This document shows, in pieces, positions 1 to 6,603 of a stretch of DNA of 10,253 nt (positions are counted from its first letter, which is position 1; each line of letters starts with the position of its first letter). A model generated the notes under the pieces. That model was not told the DNA's origin. It saw only the letters and a list, made by a program, of their open reading frames with translations, and did no database searches. The DNA comes from an uncultured Actinomycetes bacterium (lineage in GTDB: Bacteria > Actinomycetota > Actinomycetes > Nanopelagicales > Nanopelagicaceae): assembly GCA_903922325.1 (NCBI GenBank), contig CAIXTG010000037.1, positions 1 to 10,253 of the forward strand. Direction: 5' to 3'. The position numbers were made by a program, and so were the translations under genes.

Positions 1-287
1 GCAGTTGTTACAACTGGCGCAGTTACTAATGCTTGTTGAGTTTGAACTGGTGCAACCGGTGCTGGGGTTACGACTGGTGCTGCAGCTTGTGCTTGCATCG
101 CTTTGGGAATTGGTGGAACTCCAGCTTTCGGAGCTGTCGCGTTACTTGTGCCAGTAACGCCGTTCTTTGTGAAGTATTCAATCCAAGCTTGATCAACTGA
201 AGTGGGATCTGCGAGGTAACGTTCTTGCATTTCCTCGACTAACCAATCGTTAGCACCAAAATCGATATTTGAATCGGAAGCCGACAC
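1..287 (-). CDS. kgd: Multifunctional 2-oxoglutarate decarboxylase/dehydrogenase E1, N-terminal part (partial)
   Basis: This is the first 95 codons of a protein that continues beyond base 1. Residues 9-41 (FGANDWLVEEMQERYLADPT and on to DQAWIEYF) match the N-terminal helical segment of actinobacterial Kgd/SucA, whose mycobacterial form has FGQNEWLVEEM followed by DPSSVDPSWHEF. In that family one polypeptide carries a succinyltransferase-like domain and a thiamine-diphosphate E1 domain and oxidises 2-oxoglutarate in the TCA cycle. Residues from about 46 onward are an Ala/Pro/Val/Thr/Gln-rich linker, which normally joins this segment to the catalytic domains. I chose the GTG at 287 because AAGGGGAG lies 7 bases upstream and the family homology begins just inside it. 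It is co-directional with ribokinase, 129 bp away. The catalytic domains are outside the window and could not be checked. Confidence 0.93.
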   Translation of the reverse strand, partial: MSASDSNIDFGANDWLVEEMQERYLADPTSVDQAWIEYFTKNGVTGTSNATAPKAGVPPIPKAMQAQAAAPVVTPAPVAPVQTQQALVTAPVVTT

Positions 288-294
288 TGGCTTT

Positions 295-302
295 CTCCCC
301 TT
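295..302 (-). promoter_or_regulatory. Ribosome binding site deciding the GTG start of kgd
   Basis: The minus strand reads AAGGGGAG, 7 bases before the GTG at 287. It is one of the few strong Shine-Dalgarno sequences in the window and is the main reason to accept a non-ATG start for kgd. Confidence 0.7.
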
Positions 303-346
303 GTTAGTAGCGATCTACCTATGAAGTCTACCGAGATGAGCCCCCA

Positions 347-366
347 TGACTAAAGTCGTCTAGTCA
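347..366. promoter_or_regulatory. Inverted repeat upstream of kgd, possible operator
   Basis: TGACTA and TAGTCA form perfect 6-bp arms around an 8-bp spacer, 60 bp upstream of the kgd start in the 129-bp gap after ribokinase. The right arm contains a minus-strand TTGACT, which resembles a -35 box, but I see no good -10 box 16-18 bp downstream. A weak pair, TTTAGT and TAGACT, lies nearby on the minus strand. The size and spacing suit a dimeric regulator site, but a 6-bp dyad can arise by chance. The rest of the gap shows no terminator hairpin after ribokinase, so read-through into kgd is possible. Confidence 0.25.
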
Positions 367-416
367 AAGATGGCAGCGTAATTTAAGCGATATTGGGCAC
401 ATTTAGCAGCGGTCGG

Positions 417-1319
417 CTAAGCCGAAAGAAAGTCAGCAACTTCGTTAGCCGCTGGATAAGAGCTCTGCGCCCCAAGTCGGGTAACACTCAACCCCGCGGC
501 TTGGCAGCCCAAGGCCGCAGCCTTAGCTGGTGACATCTGCTTGGCTATGCCATATGCAAAAGAGCCCACAAAACAATCGCCCGCACCGGTTGTGTCGACA
601 GGTTTAACTTTCTGCGCAGCAACTTTTGTAATTGTGCCATCGGCGATTACGACGCCATCTTCGCCTAACGTGACAACTAAATTAATTTTTTGGGCAGCTG
701 CGAAATCAGCAATTACGCCATCTGAATTTGGCGCTAAATGTTGCGGGTGTAGATCTTGGAATTCGTGACTATTTGGAATTAACCAATCAGTTACCGCTAA
801 TAGTTCAGCCGGAATATCTCGATACGGCGCTGGATTTAGAATTGTGGTGATTCCTAATTTACGGGCAGCCGCAAATGCGGCAGTAGTTACTTCAACCGGA
901 ATTTCAAACTGTCCGATAACAACTCTTAAATCCTTAATTGAATTAATGGCGCTTTCAACTTGGGCAACAGTTACTTTGGCATTAGCTCCTGGAATCACAA
1001 TGATGCGATTATCACCACCGCCATCAACCCAAATCGGGGCAACGCCACTTGAGCCAGGAACAGTTGCTAGGTACTCGGTGTTTACTCCTTGATCGACAAA
1101 ATTCTTAATTGCAGATTGACCAAATACATCATCGCCAACAGCGCCGACCATATAAGTCTGAACGCCTAAACGTGCCGCCATAACAGCTTGGTTTGCACCT
1201 TTGCCACCAAAACCAATTGCAAAATCTTTTCCGGTGACAGTTTCGCCACGTTCTGGAATTTGATCGGAATAGGCAACCATGTCGATATTGGTGCTACCAA
1301 CGACTGCAATACTGACCAT
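417..1319 (-). CDS. rbsK: Ribokinase (PfkB family carbohydrate kinase)
   Basis: This 300-residue cytosolic kinase probably converts D-ribose and ATP to ribose 5-phosphate, feeding the pentose phosphate pathway and nucleotide synthesis. The N-terminal GSTNID (residues 8-13) holds the Asn and Asp that contact sugar in ribokinases. GGKGANQA (38-45) is PfkB signature 1. E139 in GQFEIP sits where ribokinases place a ribose-contacting Glu. IPNSHE (181-186) is the usual PNxxE segment. DTTGAGDCF (242-250) is signature 2, with anion-hole GAGD and catalytic Asp248. Length is normal for ribokinase. The reading frame stays open 29 codons upstream, but the homology starts at the ATG at 1319, which overlaps the preceding stop as TAATG and suggests translational coupling. 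No ribose transporter or RbsR regulator is visible. Another PfkB substrate is possible, but the GGKGANQA motif favours ribose. Confidence 0.92.
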   Translation of the reverse strand: MVSIAVVGSTNIDMVAYSDQIPERGETVTGKDFAIGFGGKGANQAVMAARLGVQTYMVGAVGDDVFGQSAIKNFVDQGVNTEYLATVPGSSGVAPIWVDGGGDNRIIVIPGANAKVTVAQVESAINSIKDLRVVIGQFEIPVEVTTAAFAAARKLGITTILNPAPYRDIPAELLAVTDWLIPNSHEFQDLHPQHLAPNSDGVIADFAAAQKINLVVTLGEDGVVIADGTITKVAAQKVKPVDTTGAGDCFVGSFAYGIAKQMSPAKAAALGCQAAGLSVTRLGAQSSYPAANEVADFLSA

Positions 1320-1711
1320 TAATTTTCTTCGCTTTCCGGAACTATAGTTACTGCGCAATAAAGGGTAATTACGGCAACAATAACTAGTGGTAGAGCAACA
1401 AACCAAAGGCCGCCCTCAAATTGATATTTCGCTACGCCGAGGGCAATTAAGTTTGCTAATACCGCAGGTGCGCGACCAAATCTGCGCTTATTCTTAAAGG
1501 AATAGGCCGAAGCCAATAGCCCTAAACCACCAATTGCTGCAAATAATATTTCACCCGTTAGTGGCGCTAATTCAACCGAATCGGCAGTTATCGATTTGAA
1601 AATTAGAAAAGCCCCTAGGGCTAATACGACAGCGCCTTCTAAGTTGAGCAGGGCTGTCACGATATTGCGGCGAGCCGATTGACTGAGATGCTTACTTGAT
1701 TCAGCGCTCAC
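1319..1711 (-). CDS. Small four-helix membrane protein of unknown function
   Basis: I do not recognise a family for this 130-residue protein. It has a short polar N-terminus (MSAESSKHLSQSARR) and then four hydrophobic segments at about residues 18-38, 52-71, 80-96 and 100-124. A basic loop (KNKRRFGR, 73-80) lies between helices 2 and 3, and the tail is acidic (PESEEN). By the positive-inside rule both termini are probably cytoplasmic. The GTG at 1711 is chosen because AAGGAG stands 6 bases upstream. A longer frame to 1774 would run over the divergent gene and lacks this site. Its stop overlaps the ribokinase start by one base, so the two are surely co-transcribed. That suggests, without proving, a link to sugar metabolism or transport. 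No transporter signature is visible. Confidence 0.8.
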   Translation of the reverse strand: MSAESSKHLSQSARRNIVTALLNLEGAVVLALGAFLIFKSITADSVELAPLTGEILFAAIGGLGLLASAYSFKNKRRFGRAPAVLANLIALGVAKYQFEGGLWFVALPLVIVAVITLYCAVTIVPESEEN

Positions 1712-1717
1712 AGCAAT

Positions 1718-1723
1718 CTCCTT
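1718..1723 (-). promoter_or_regulatory. Ribosome binding site for the small membrane protein
   Basis: The minus strand has AAGGAG, 6 bases upstream of the GTG at 1711. It settles that start and lies inside the 20-bp gap between the divergent start codons at 1711 and 1732. Any promoter for either gene must therefore reach into the other's coding sequence. A minus-strand TAGATT at 1736-1741 could be a -10 box, but its -35 partner (TTGGTT) would be 19 bp away, so that is weak. Confidence 0.7.
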
Positions 1724-1731
1724 CCCTCGAG

Positions 1732-2175
1732 ATGAGTAATCTAATGGAAAAACCGATTTTCGAACCAATCTCACACGATGGCCGCCATGATTCGCTCACA
1801 AATTTGCTGGCACCGCCTCTTTATTACCAAGAGATGGCTCGCGAACTAGCTCGTTTCCAGCGAAGCGCGATTGAACTATGTGCAATTAGATTGGAACTAC
1901 CGACAACTTCATCAGTTGATGAAATTGTGGCATTTGCCGACGTCTTATCAAATATCGCAAGAGCCGAAGATTTAATTGCTCGAACTGGTGAATTTGAATT
2001 TGCACTTTTAGTTCGTGGAGATTTAAAAGTGGTCGAAAAATTCATAGCCAGAATAGATTTTGCGATTGAAATTTCATACGCCTGCGTAGCACCTAAAGCC
2101 GGTGAAGTAACCCTGGAGTTACTAAACCGGTTAGATCAAATCGAATTAACGAGGGCGACGACGACGTTCGCTTGA
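1732..2175 (+). CDS. Stand-alone degenerate GGDEF-domain protein
   Basis: This is a 147-residue soluble protein without signal peptide, membrane segment or sensor domain. HDSLTNLL (19-26) then YYQEMARELARFQR (31-44) match the opening of GGDEF domains (HDxLTGLxNR, then FxxxLxxELxRxxR). RTGEFEF (84-90) falls where RxGGDEF is expected and is followed by ALLV. Relative to GGDEF the signature reads GEFEF: the second Gly is Glu and the Asp is Phe. The LDxDxFKxxND metal and substrate segment is replaced by IRLELPTTSSVDE (52-64). I infer that it cannot make cyclic di-GMP and may bind nucleotide or protein partners. The start is uncertain: ATG 1732 has no Shine-Dalgarno sequence, while ATG 1744 has GAGATGAG upstream. 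It begins 20 bp from the divergent membrane-protein gene and ends 30 bp inside the helicase gene. Confidence 0.72.
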   Translation: MSNLMEKPIFEPISHDGRHDSLTNLLAPPLYYQEMARELARFQRSAIELCAIRLELPTTSSVDEIVAFADVLSNIARAEDLIARTGEFEFALLVRGDLKVVEKFIARIDFAIEISYACVAPKAGEVTLELLNRLDQIELTRATTTFA

Positions 2176-4299
2176 GTTAGGGCGAGGGCGACGGTTGCCG
2201 CGGTTTGGACCCTTGTTCTCCATCACTGGAGCGATGTATGGAATACCTGAAGGTTCAACAGCACCAGTGATATCAATTAACTCGTTAGACATTGGTTCGA
2301 CATGAACGAATATCGGGGTTACGCCTGCGCGTGAAGTTAGTGACTTAACACCTGATTGGCTCTTGGTGGTTGAAAGCAACACCACATTGCCTTCTTCGCC
2401 AGCACGAGCGGTACGACCGGAACGGTGTAAGTAATCTTTGTGATCAGTTGGTGCATCGAAGTGCACTACTAAAGAAATGCCATCAACGTGAATACCGCGA
2501 GCTGCAACATCGGTTGCAACTAAGGCTGCGTTAGGGGTTTCCTTAAATAGTGCCAAAGTGCGAGTACGAACTGCTTGTGACTTTCCACCGTGAAGTGCGC
2601 CAACTGGAACACCTGCGTGAGCAAGTTTGTCAGCTAAGCGATCAGCACCGCGTTGAGTCTTTACGAACAAGATGGTCTTGCCGCTGCGAGATGCAATCTG
2701 CGCAGTTACATCATCTTTATCAGTAGTCTGCATTGTTAGTACGTAGTGCTTCATGGTTGAAACTGAAGCACGATCGTTTTGCAATGAGTGAGTCTTTGGA
2801 TTGTTTAGATACTTCTTAACTAGCGCATCTACGCCACGATCAAGAGTTGCCGAGAACAACAAGCGCTGTCCATCTGGCTTAGCTTGATCAAGAATTTCTT
2901 TAACAACTGGCAAGAAGCCCATGTCAGCCATTTGATCAGCTTCATCAAGAACGGTGATCTGTAGATCATCGAGTTGAACTTCGCCTTTATCAAGTAGATC
3001 AATCAAACGTCCTGGTGTTGCAACCAAGATTGGGCAAGATTGACGCATCGCAGTGATCTGCTTGCCGTAAGGCATTCCGCCAGCGATTACTACTGAATCA
3101 AGACCAATTGATTTCGCAAGTGGTGTTAATACTTCATCAATCTGCTGTGCTAATTCGCGAGTTGGTGTTAGTACTAAACCAAGTGGCTTATGTGGCTTTG
3201 CTACGCGACCATTTAGATTAGTCAGCATCGCTAAACCGAAAGCAAGTGTCTTACCTGAACCAGTTTGGCCACGCCCTAAAATGTCATTACCAGCTAGAGC
3301 ATCAGGCAGTGTTGCAATCTGAATTGGGAATGGGTGATTAATTCCTTGAGCAGTAAGGCGTTCAACTAACTTAGGTGCAATACCTAGTTCAGCGAAAGTC
3401 ATTGTGATTTCAGTCTTTGGTGTTGCATCAATCAAATTAGCATCAGCTAAATTCGCTGAGATGTAATTATCATCAGCACCGAAATCAGTTGTTGCTGAGT
3501 GCGTGCGGCCGTAAGCACTTGATGTGCGTTCTGGACGGTTATAAGAGTTAGTGCGATCTTCAGAACGCTTGAAATCGCGAGCTGCATTTTCGCTGCGCTT
3601 GCCAACGCCAGGAACATATTTTTCGCGCTTGCGTGGTTCAAAATTCGGACGACCATCGTTGCTGCGAGTAGCGCGAGCTTTTGCAGCGTCGCGACGAGTT
3701 GATGGAACAGTGTCGGCATTACGAGCAGGCGCTGGGTTGCGATCAGGACGTGTTGCGCGCTCTGCTACAAACTTAGTTGCGCGAGTCTCTGGCTTTTCGC
3801 GCTTGTCATTAAAAGTCTTTTTAAATGCTGGTTTTTCGCTGCGAGGAGCATCTGTACGCGGACGATCATTTCGTGCGCGATCTGAAGCAGGACGTTCAGC
3901 GAGCGGACGTTCAGAAGATGGACGGTCAGATGATTTACGTTCTGGGCGACCAGTCGTTGGGCGTGCACTGCGATCATTGCGTGGTGCTGAAGTGCGTGAC
4001 TTGCCGGTTGTTGGCTTTGATGAACGAGAACGTTCGAACACTGGAACTTCAGCGCTTCCATCAACTGGCTTTTCAACACGTGGCTTAGAAACTTTTGATT
4101 CGGCATAACGCTTTGCGCGTAACTTCGAACGCTCTAGGTTGCGAGCTTCTTTCTTAGAAACTGTACGTGGATCAATATCTGCATAACGACGAGTGGCAGA
4201 TTCTTTCTGCGCCGTTGTTTTATTTGCTGGCTTGCCAGCTTTGGCCGCGGCCGCTCGTCGAGCTTTGCCTGGGGCAGGGGTACGTGGTTGTAGAGCCAT
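2146..4299 (-). CDS. DEAD-box ATP-dependent RNA helicase with long basic N-terminal extension
   Basis: This 717-residue protein unwinds RNA duplexes using ATP, in families linked to ribosome assembly, mRNA turnover and cold adaptation. The helicase core starts near residue 300. It shows a Q motif (F302, then FPIQ 324-327), motif I GQTGSGKT (344-351), Ia PTRELAQQ (379-386), Ib ATPGR (427-431), II DEAD (452-455), III SAT (483-485) and VI HRSGRTARAG (625-634). All catalytic motifs are intact. Residues 1-299 are Arg/Lys/Ser/Pro/Asp-rich low complexity and look disordered. They include tandem [DE]-R-P-x-x pentapeptides near 120-157. The C-terminus is a short Arg-rich tail. It resembles RhlE/DeaD-type enzymes, but the exact subfamily is unclear. 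ATG 4299 has no obvious Shine-Dalgarno sequence, yet the N-terminal composition is consistent from there on. The last 30 bp overlap the convergent GGDEF gene in codon-aligned antisense register. Confidence 0.95.
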   Translation of the reverse strand: MALQPRTPAPGKARRAAAAKAGKPANKTTAQKESATRRYADIDPRTVSKKEARNLERSKLRAKRYAESKVSKPRVEKPVDGSAEVPVFERSRSSKPTTGKSRTSAPRNDRSARPTTGRPERKSSDRPSSERPLAERPASDRARNDRPRTDAPRSEKPAFKKTFNDKREKPETRATKFVAERATRPDRNPAPARNADTVPSTRRDAAKARATRSNDGRPNFEPRKREKYVPGVGKRSENAARDFKRSEDRTNSYNRPERTSSAYGRTHSATTDFGADDNYISANLADANLIDATPKTEITMTFAELGIAPKLVERLTAQGINHPFPIQIATLPDALAGNDILGRGQTGSGKTLAFGLAMLTNLNGRVAKPHKPLGLVLTPTRELAQQIDEVLTPLAKSIGLDSVVIAGGMPYGKQITAMRQSCPILVATPGRLIDLLDKGEVQLDDLQITVLDEADQMADMGFLPVVKEILDQAKPDGQRLLFSATLDRGVDALVKKYLNNPKTHSLQNDRASVSTMKHYVLTMQTTDKDDVTAQIASRSGKTILFVKTQRGADRLADKLAHAGVPVGALHGGKSQAVRTRTLALFKETPNAALVATDVAARGIHVDGISLVVHFDAPTDHKDYLHRSGRTARAGEEGNVVLLSTTKSQSGVKSLTSRAGVTPIFVHVEPMSNELIDITGAVEPSGIPYIAPVMENKGPNRGNRRPRPNSSERRRRPR
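3829..3942 (-). repeat. Tandem pentapeptide-coding repeat in the helicase N-terminus
   Basis: Residues 120-157 divide into eight consecutive 5-residue steps of the form [DE]-[RK]-P-x-x, the last one incomplete and several degenerate: ERKSS, DRPSS, ERPLA, ERPAS, DRARN, DRPRT, DAPRS, EKP. At DNA level three copies are near identical around 3890-3930 (plus-strand GGACGTTCAG, GGACGTTCAG, GGACGGTCAG, spaced 15 bp), so slippage or recent duplication of a 15-bp unit is likely. Confidence 0.7.
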
Positions 4300-4316
4300 A
4301 GAAAATCAACACCAAT

Positions 4317-4340
4317 CAAGACGTAAACAAGCGCGTCTTG
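4317..4340 (-). promoter_or_regulatory. Hairpin in the presumed leader of the helicase gene
   Basis: CAAGACG (4317-4323) and CGTCTTG (4334-4340) are perfect 7-bp arms around a 10-base loop. The element ends 17 bases upstream of the helicase ATG. In minus-strand RNA it would fold just before the start codon, where it could affect ribosome access. No run of T follows on either strand, so it is not a typical intrinsic terminator. Confidence 0.45.
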
Positions 4341-4382
4341 GTTTGACTCAAATTGGTCAGGGTGGAGATAAGACTCGCAAGA

Positions 4383-4400
4383 AAGTGCAATTTTGCACTT
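4383..4400. promoter_or_regulatory. Perfect 8-2-8 inverted repeat, upstream of helicase (dyad A)
   Basis: AAGTGCAATTTTGCACTT is a perfect palindrome of 8-bp arms around TT. It lies 83 bp upstream of the helicase start and 105 bp upstream of the divergent EamA gene. It could be a protein-binding operator, or a hairpin in minus-strand RNA. A second dyad of the same architecture stands 16 bp to the right, which makes a regulatory role likelier than chance. It can be assigned to either gene. Confidence 0.55.
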
Positions 4401-4416
4401 GTGTGGGGGAAGTACT

Positions 4417-4434
4417 TTGCTTCGGTCGAAGCAA
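4417..4434. promoter_or_regulatory. Perfect 8-2-8 inverted repeat, upstream of helicase (dyad B)
   Basis: TTGCTTCGGTCGAAGCAA is a second perfect dyad of 8-bp arms around GT. Its centre is 34 bp from that of dyad A, close to three helical turns. The outer sequences differ (TTGCACTT against TTGCTTCG share only TTGC), so the two are not copies. In RNA it would form a 7-bp stem with a GGUC (plus) or GACC (minus) tetraloop. Confidence 0.55.
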
Positions 4435-4440
4435 TGCCTA

Positions 4441-4446
4441 ATTCTA
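4441..4446 (-). promoter_or_regulatory. Possible -10 box for the helicase gene
   Basis: The minus strand reads TAGAAT, 5 of 6 matches to TATAAT. Transcription would start near 4434, at the edge of dyad B, giving a leader of about 135 bases that contains all three hairpins. No good -35 box is seen, so this is a weak call. Confidence 0.3.
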
Positions 4447-4493
4447 CCTTGGATTATTAACTTTACTTACCACTTGAATTACGCGGGAATCGG

Positions 4494-4499
4494 TAGCCT
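4494..4499 (+). promoter_or_regulatory. Possible -10 box for a leaderless EamA transcript
   Basis: TAGCCT fits TANNNT and ends 6 bp before the ATG at 4506, a spacing typical of leaderless actinobacterial mRNAs. The gene lacks a convincing Shine-Dalgarno sequence, which agrees with this. No clear -35 box is present. Confidence 0.3.
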
Positions 4500-4505
4500 T
4501 TCGTA

Positions 4506-5405
4506 ATGAGTTCAGCGAAAACTAAATCCTGGGTACCTCTTTATATAGCACTCGGAATTGTTTGGGGCTGTTCCTTCATATTTATTAAGTTGGGCCTTGA
4601 GTTCTTGACCCCATTTGGGGTGGCCTTTGGACGATGCGCGTTAGGTGCGATTACCTTGTTAATTGCGCTCAAAATTATGGGTTTGCGGCTGCCAAGAGAG
4701 AGATCGACATGGTGGCATTTATGGATAGTTTCACTTTTGCTTAATGTGATTCCTGGAATTCTTTTTGCAGTTGCCGAAACCGAAGTAACTTCAATTCTGG
4801 CTGGAATTATTAATGCGGTAACTCCGCTAATGACTTTGCTGGCAATCATGATCGTATTTCGTGAGGAAAAGTTACCTAGCCATCAAGTTATTGGATTACT
4901 TCTTGGTTTTATCGGAGTACTAATTGTCTTAGGCGCTTGGAATGGTTTGGGAACTAATCCTTGGTGGGCAATCGGGGCACTTTTATTAGCGGTTGCTTGC
5001 TATGGAATTTCATTTCCATATTCACGTAAAAACGTTTTGCCATTGAAACTAAAGCCAGAGGTAATGGCTGCTACGCAATTAGTTGCCGCAACTATTACCT
5101 TGTTGCCGTTTTATTTGTTCGATGGCATTGCTGAAGATAATTACCGAATCGGGCCAGTGCTTGCCATGTTAGGTCTAGGAATATTCGGAAGTGGTTTTGC
5201 CTATATTTGGAATTTTAAAATCATGGCTGCTGCCGGAAGTGCCATTGCATCTTCGGTAACTTTCGTGACGCCAGTTGTCGCAGTGATCGTAGGCATAATT
5301 TTCTTAGGCGAAAAAGTTACCTGGAATGAACCAATTGGGGGATTAGTCGTATTACTTAGTGCTGCCATTGCACAGGGGCGAATAAAAGCCACTAGTCGAT
5401 TTTAA
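4506..5405 (+). CDS. EamA/DMT-superfamily membrane transporter
   Basis: This 299-residue protein is hydrophobic throughout and looks like ten membrane helices in two EamA repeats, at about residues 12-140 and 155-293. The first repeat opens with the family-typical pattern ALGIVWGCSFIFIKLGLEF followed by PFGVAFGRCALGA. The first repeat holds TSILAGIINAVTPLMT (95-110), and near the C-terminus ASSVTFVTPVVAVIVGIIFLG has the usual P-V-V-A-V and LGE pattern. Length is normal for the 10-helix drug/metabolite exporter group. Members export amino acids, metabolites or drugs, or import nucleotide sugars. Substrate cannot be told from sequence, so no symbol is given. ATG 4506 is used; no strong Shine-Dalgarno sequence precedes it. 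Its stop stands 5 bp from the stop of the convergent NiCoT gene, inside a 19-bp tandem repeat. Confidence 0.9.
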   Translation: MSSAKTKSWVPLYIALGIVWGCSFIFIKLGLEFLTPFGVAFGRCALGAITLLIALKIMGLRLPRERSTWWHLWIVSLLLNVIPGILFAVAETEVTSILAGIINAVTPLMTLLAIMIVFREEKLPSHQVIGLLLGFIGVLIVLGAWNGLGTNPWWAIGALLLAVACYGISFPYSRKNVLPLKLKPEVMAATQLVAATITLLPFYLFDGIAEDNYRIGPVLAMLGLGIFGSGFAYIWNFKIMAAAGSAIASSVTFVTPVVAVIVGIIFLGEKVTWNEPIGGLVVLLSAAIAQGRIKATSRF

Positions 5406-5429
5406 AACCACTAGTCGATCTTAAAGCCA
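5385..5429. repeat. 19-bp tandem duplication across the EamA/NiCoT stop junction
   Basis: Bases 5385-5410 match 5404-5429 at 23 of 26 positions with a period of 19 bp. The core CCACTAGTCGAT is exact at 5389-5400 and 5408-5419. The left copy encodes the EamA C-terminus (ATSRF and TAA). The right copy encodes the NiCoT C-terminus on the other strand (FKID and TAG). A partial third copy, AAAGCCA, follows. Confidence 0.85.
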
Positions 5430-6598
5430 TCTTTAATCGGACCGAGTTCCATGCCAGCTTTTGCATGATCGCTGACTTCGCCTCGCTCGAGTTGTGCTTT
5501 ATGTGCCATTTCGTGCCATCGGTCTTCTACTTTGCCATATTTCCATAGCAACAGTGCGATCGCCCAAACAACTACAAAAGCGCCTGCAATGAAGTATCCA
5601 GCTGAAGTTAGGTTAAAGGCGTTCGCATAATCCCAGAAAAAACCAGTTAAATTCAATTGCCCCGAGATGACTTGGCAGATCTGAAGTCCTCCTACGAAAA
5701 GTGCAACAGCTACTGATAAGCCGGTAATTATTATGTTGTAGTAAACCTTTCGAACTGGTTTCGAAAAAGCCCAGCCATATGCAAAGTTCATAAATGAACC
5801 ATCAATTGTGTCGAGTAGTGACATACCGCCAGCAAAGAAAAACGGAAGTGACATGATTGCCCACCAAGGCAAACCGGCAATTACTGACGAACCTGCTAAA
5901 ACCAGAAGACCAACTTCAGTTGCGGTATCAAAACCTAAACCAAAAAGAATTCCGAGCGGATACATTTTCCAAGACTTATCAATTCGACGAGCAATTGGGC
6001 CAAAGAAGCGCATCAACAAGCCACGTGAATCTAAATGTTTCTCGAGCTCTTCTTCGTTGTATAAGCCTTTACGCATTTTTAGGAATACGCCTACGATAGA
6101 AACTAAAACAATTAAATTTAGAATCGCAATAATCATCAAGAATGTTCCAGATACTGTGGTGCCAATTAATCCGGTCCATTTGTGCAAAGTAGAATCTTCA
6201 TCTTTGAGTTGTGATCCGAGCGCCTTGATTCCGAAGTTAAGCAGAATTGCTAGACCAGCAACAACTGATGAATGTCCGAGCGAAAAGAAGAACCCGACAG
6301 CTAGCGGCCGTTGACCTTCGGCCATTAATTTACGAGTTGTGTTATCGATTGCCGAGATATGGTCGGCATCAAAAGCGTGGCGCATACCTAATACATAAGC
6401 CAATGCAGCAGTGCCCCAACCAAATAGTGAACCATCGGCTAATTCATAATTGCCAGATGTCGCGCGCCACATAAGCAGTGCGCCCGCAATGTGCAGGAAC
6501 GCGATGAAGCCAAACATCAGGCCCATGCGACGCCATTCATGGCGGGTCAGCAGCTCGCGGATAGGCGTGCGTGCTGGCTTTGGGGTGGTTATGTTCAA
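5411..6598 (-). CDS. NiCoT-family nickel/cobalt permease (HoxN/NixA type)
   Basis: This 395-residue inner-membrane permease imports Ni2+ and/or Co2+ with high affinity. All four family signatures are present: RHAFDADHI (73-81), with the essential H-x4-D-H in helix 2; FSLGHSSVV (105-113); LGFDTATE (221-228); and GMSLLDTIDGSFM (258-270). About eight membrane helices are expected. A longer charged loop (176-210) lies mid-protein and the C-terminal tail is soluble. TTG 6598 is chosen because AGGGAG lies 5 bases upstream; the first in-frame ATG is at residue 25, just before helix 1. Signature motifs alone do not separate nickel from cobalt. No urease, hydrogenase or cobalamin genes are in the window, so its use is unknown. 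Upstream lies a large inverted repeat that could regulate it. Confidence 0.95.
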   Translation of the reverse strand: MNITTPKPARTPIRELLTRHEWRRMGLMFGFIAFLHIAGALLMWRATSGNYELADGSLFGWGTAALAYVLGMRHAFDADHISAIDNTTRKLMAEGQRPLAVGFFFSLGHSSVVAGLAILLNFGIKALGSQLKDEDSTLHKWTGLIGTTVSGTFLMIIAILNLIVLVSIVGVFLKMRKGLYNEEELEKHLDSRGLLMRFFGPIARRIDKSWKMYPLGILFGLGFDTATEVGLLVLAGSSVIAGLPWWAIMSLPFFFAGGMSLLDTIDGSFMNFAYGWAFSKPVRKVYYNIIITGLSVAVALFVGGLQICQVISGQLNLTGFFWDYANAFNLTSAGYFIAGAFVVVWAIALLLWKYGKVEDRWHEMAHKAQLERGEVSDHAKAGMELGPIKDGFKID

Positions 6599-6603
6599 GA
6601 AAG

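Noticed and set aside
1320..1406. A 29-codon upstream extension of ribokinase
   Set aside because: It overlaps the membrane-protein gene in another frame, is Cys/Ser/Tyr-rich and unlike PfkB proteins. The homology begins at ATG 1319.
1696..1731. TTG start at 1696 for the GGDEF-like gene
   Set aside because: It would lie inside the divergent membrane-protein coding region, and the added residues show no GGDEF similarity. ATG 1732 or 1744 is likelier.
3551..4108. A 185-codon plus-strand open frame rich in Arg and Ser
   Set aside because: It is the antisense shadow of the helicase N-terminal region, whose Arg/Ser/Asp codons rarely give stops on the other strand. It shows no motif, and the minus-strand frame is clearly the coding one.
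4343..4371. TTGACT with AGATAA 17 bp downstream as a plus-strand promoter for the EamA gene
   Set aside because: The -35 is good, but AGATAA lacks the conserved A2 and T6 of the -10 box, and the leader would be over 120 bases.
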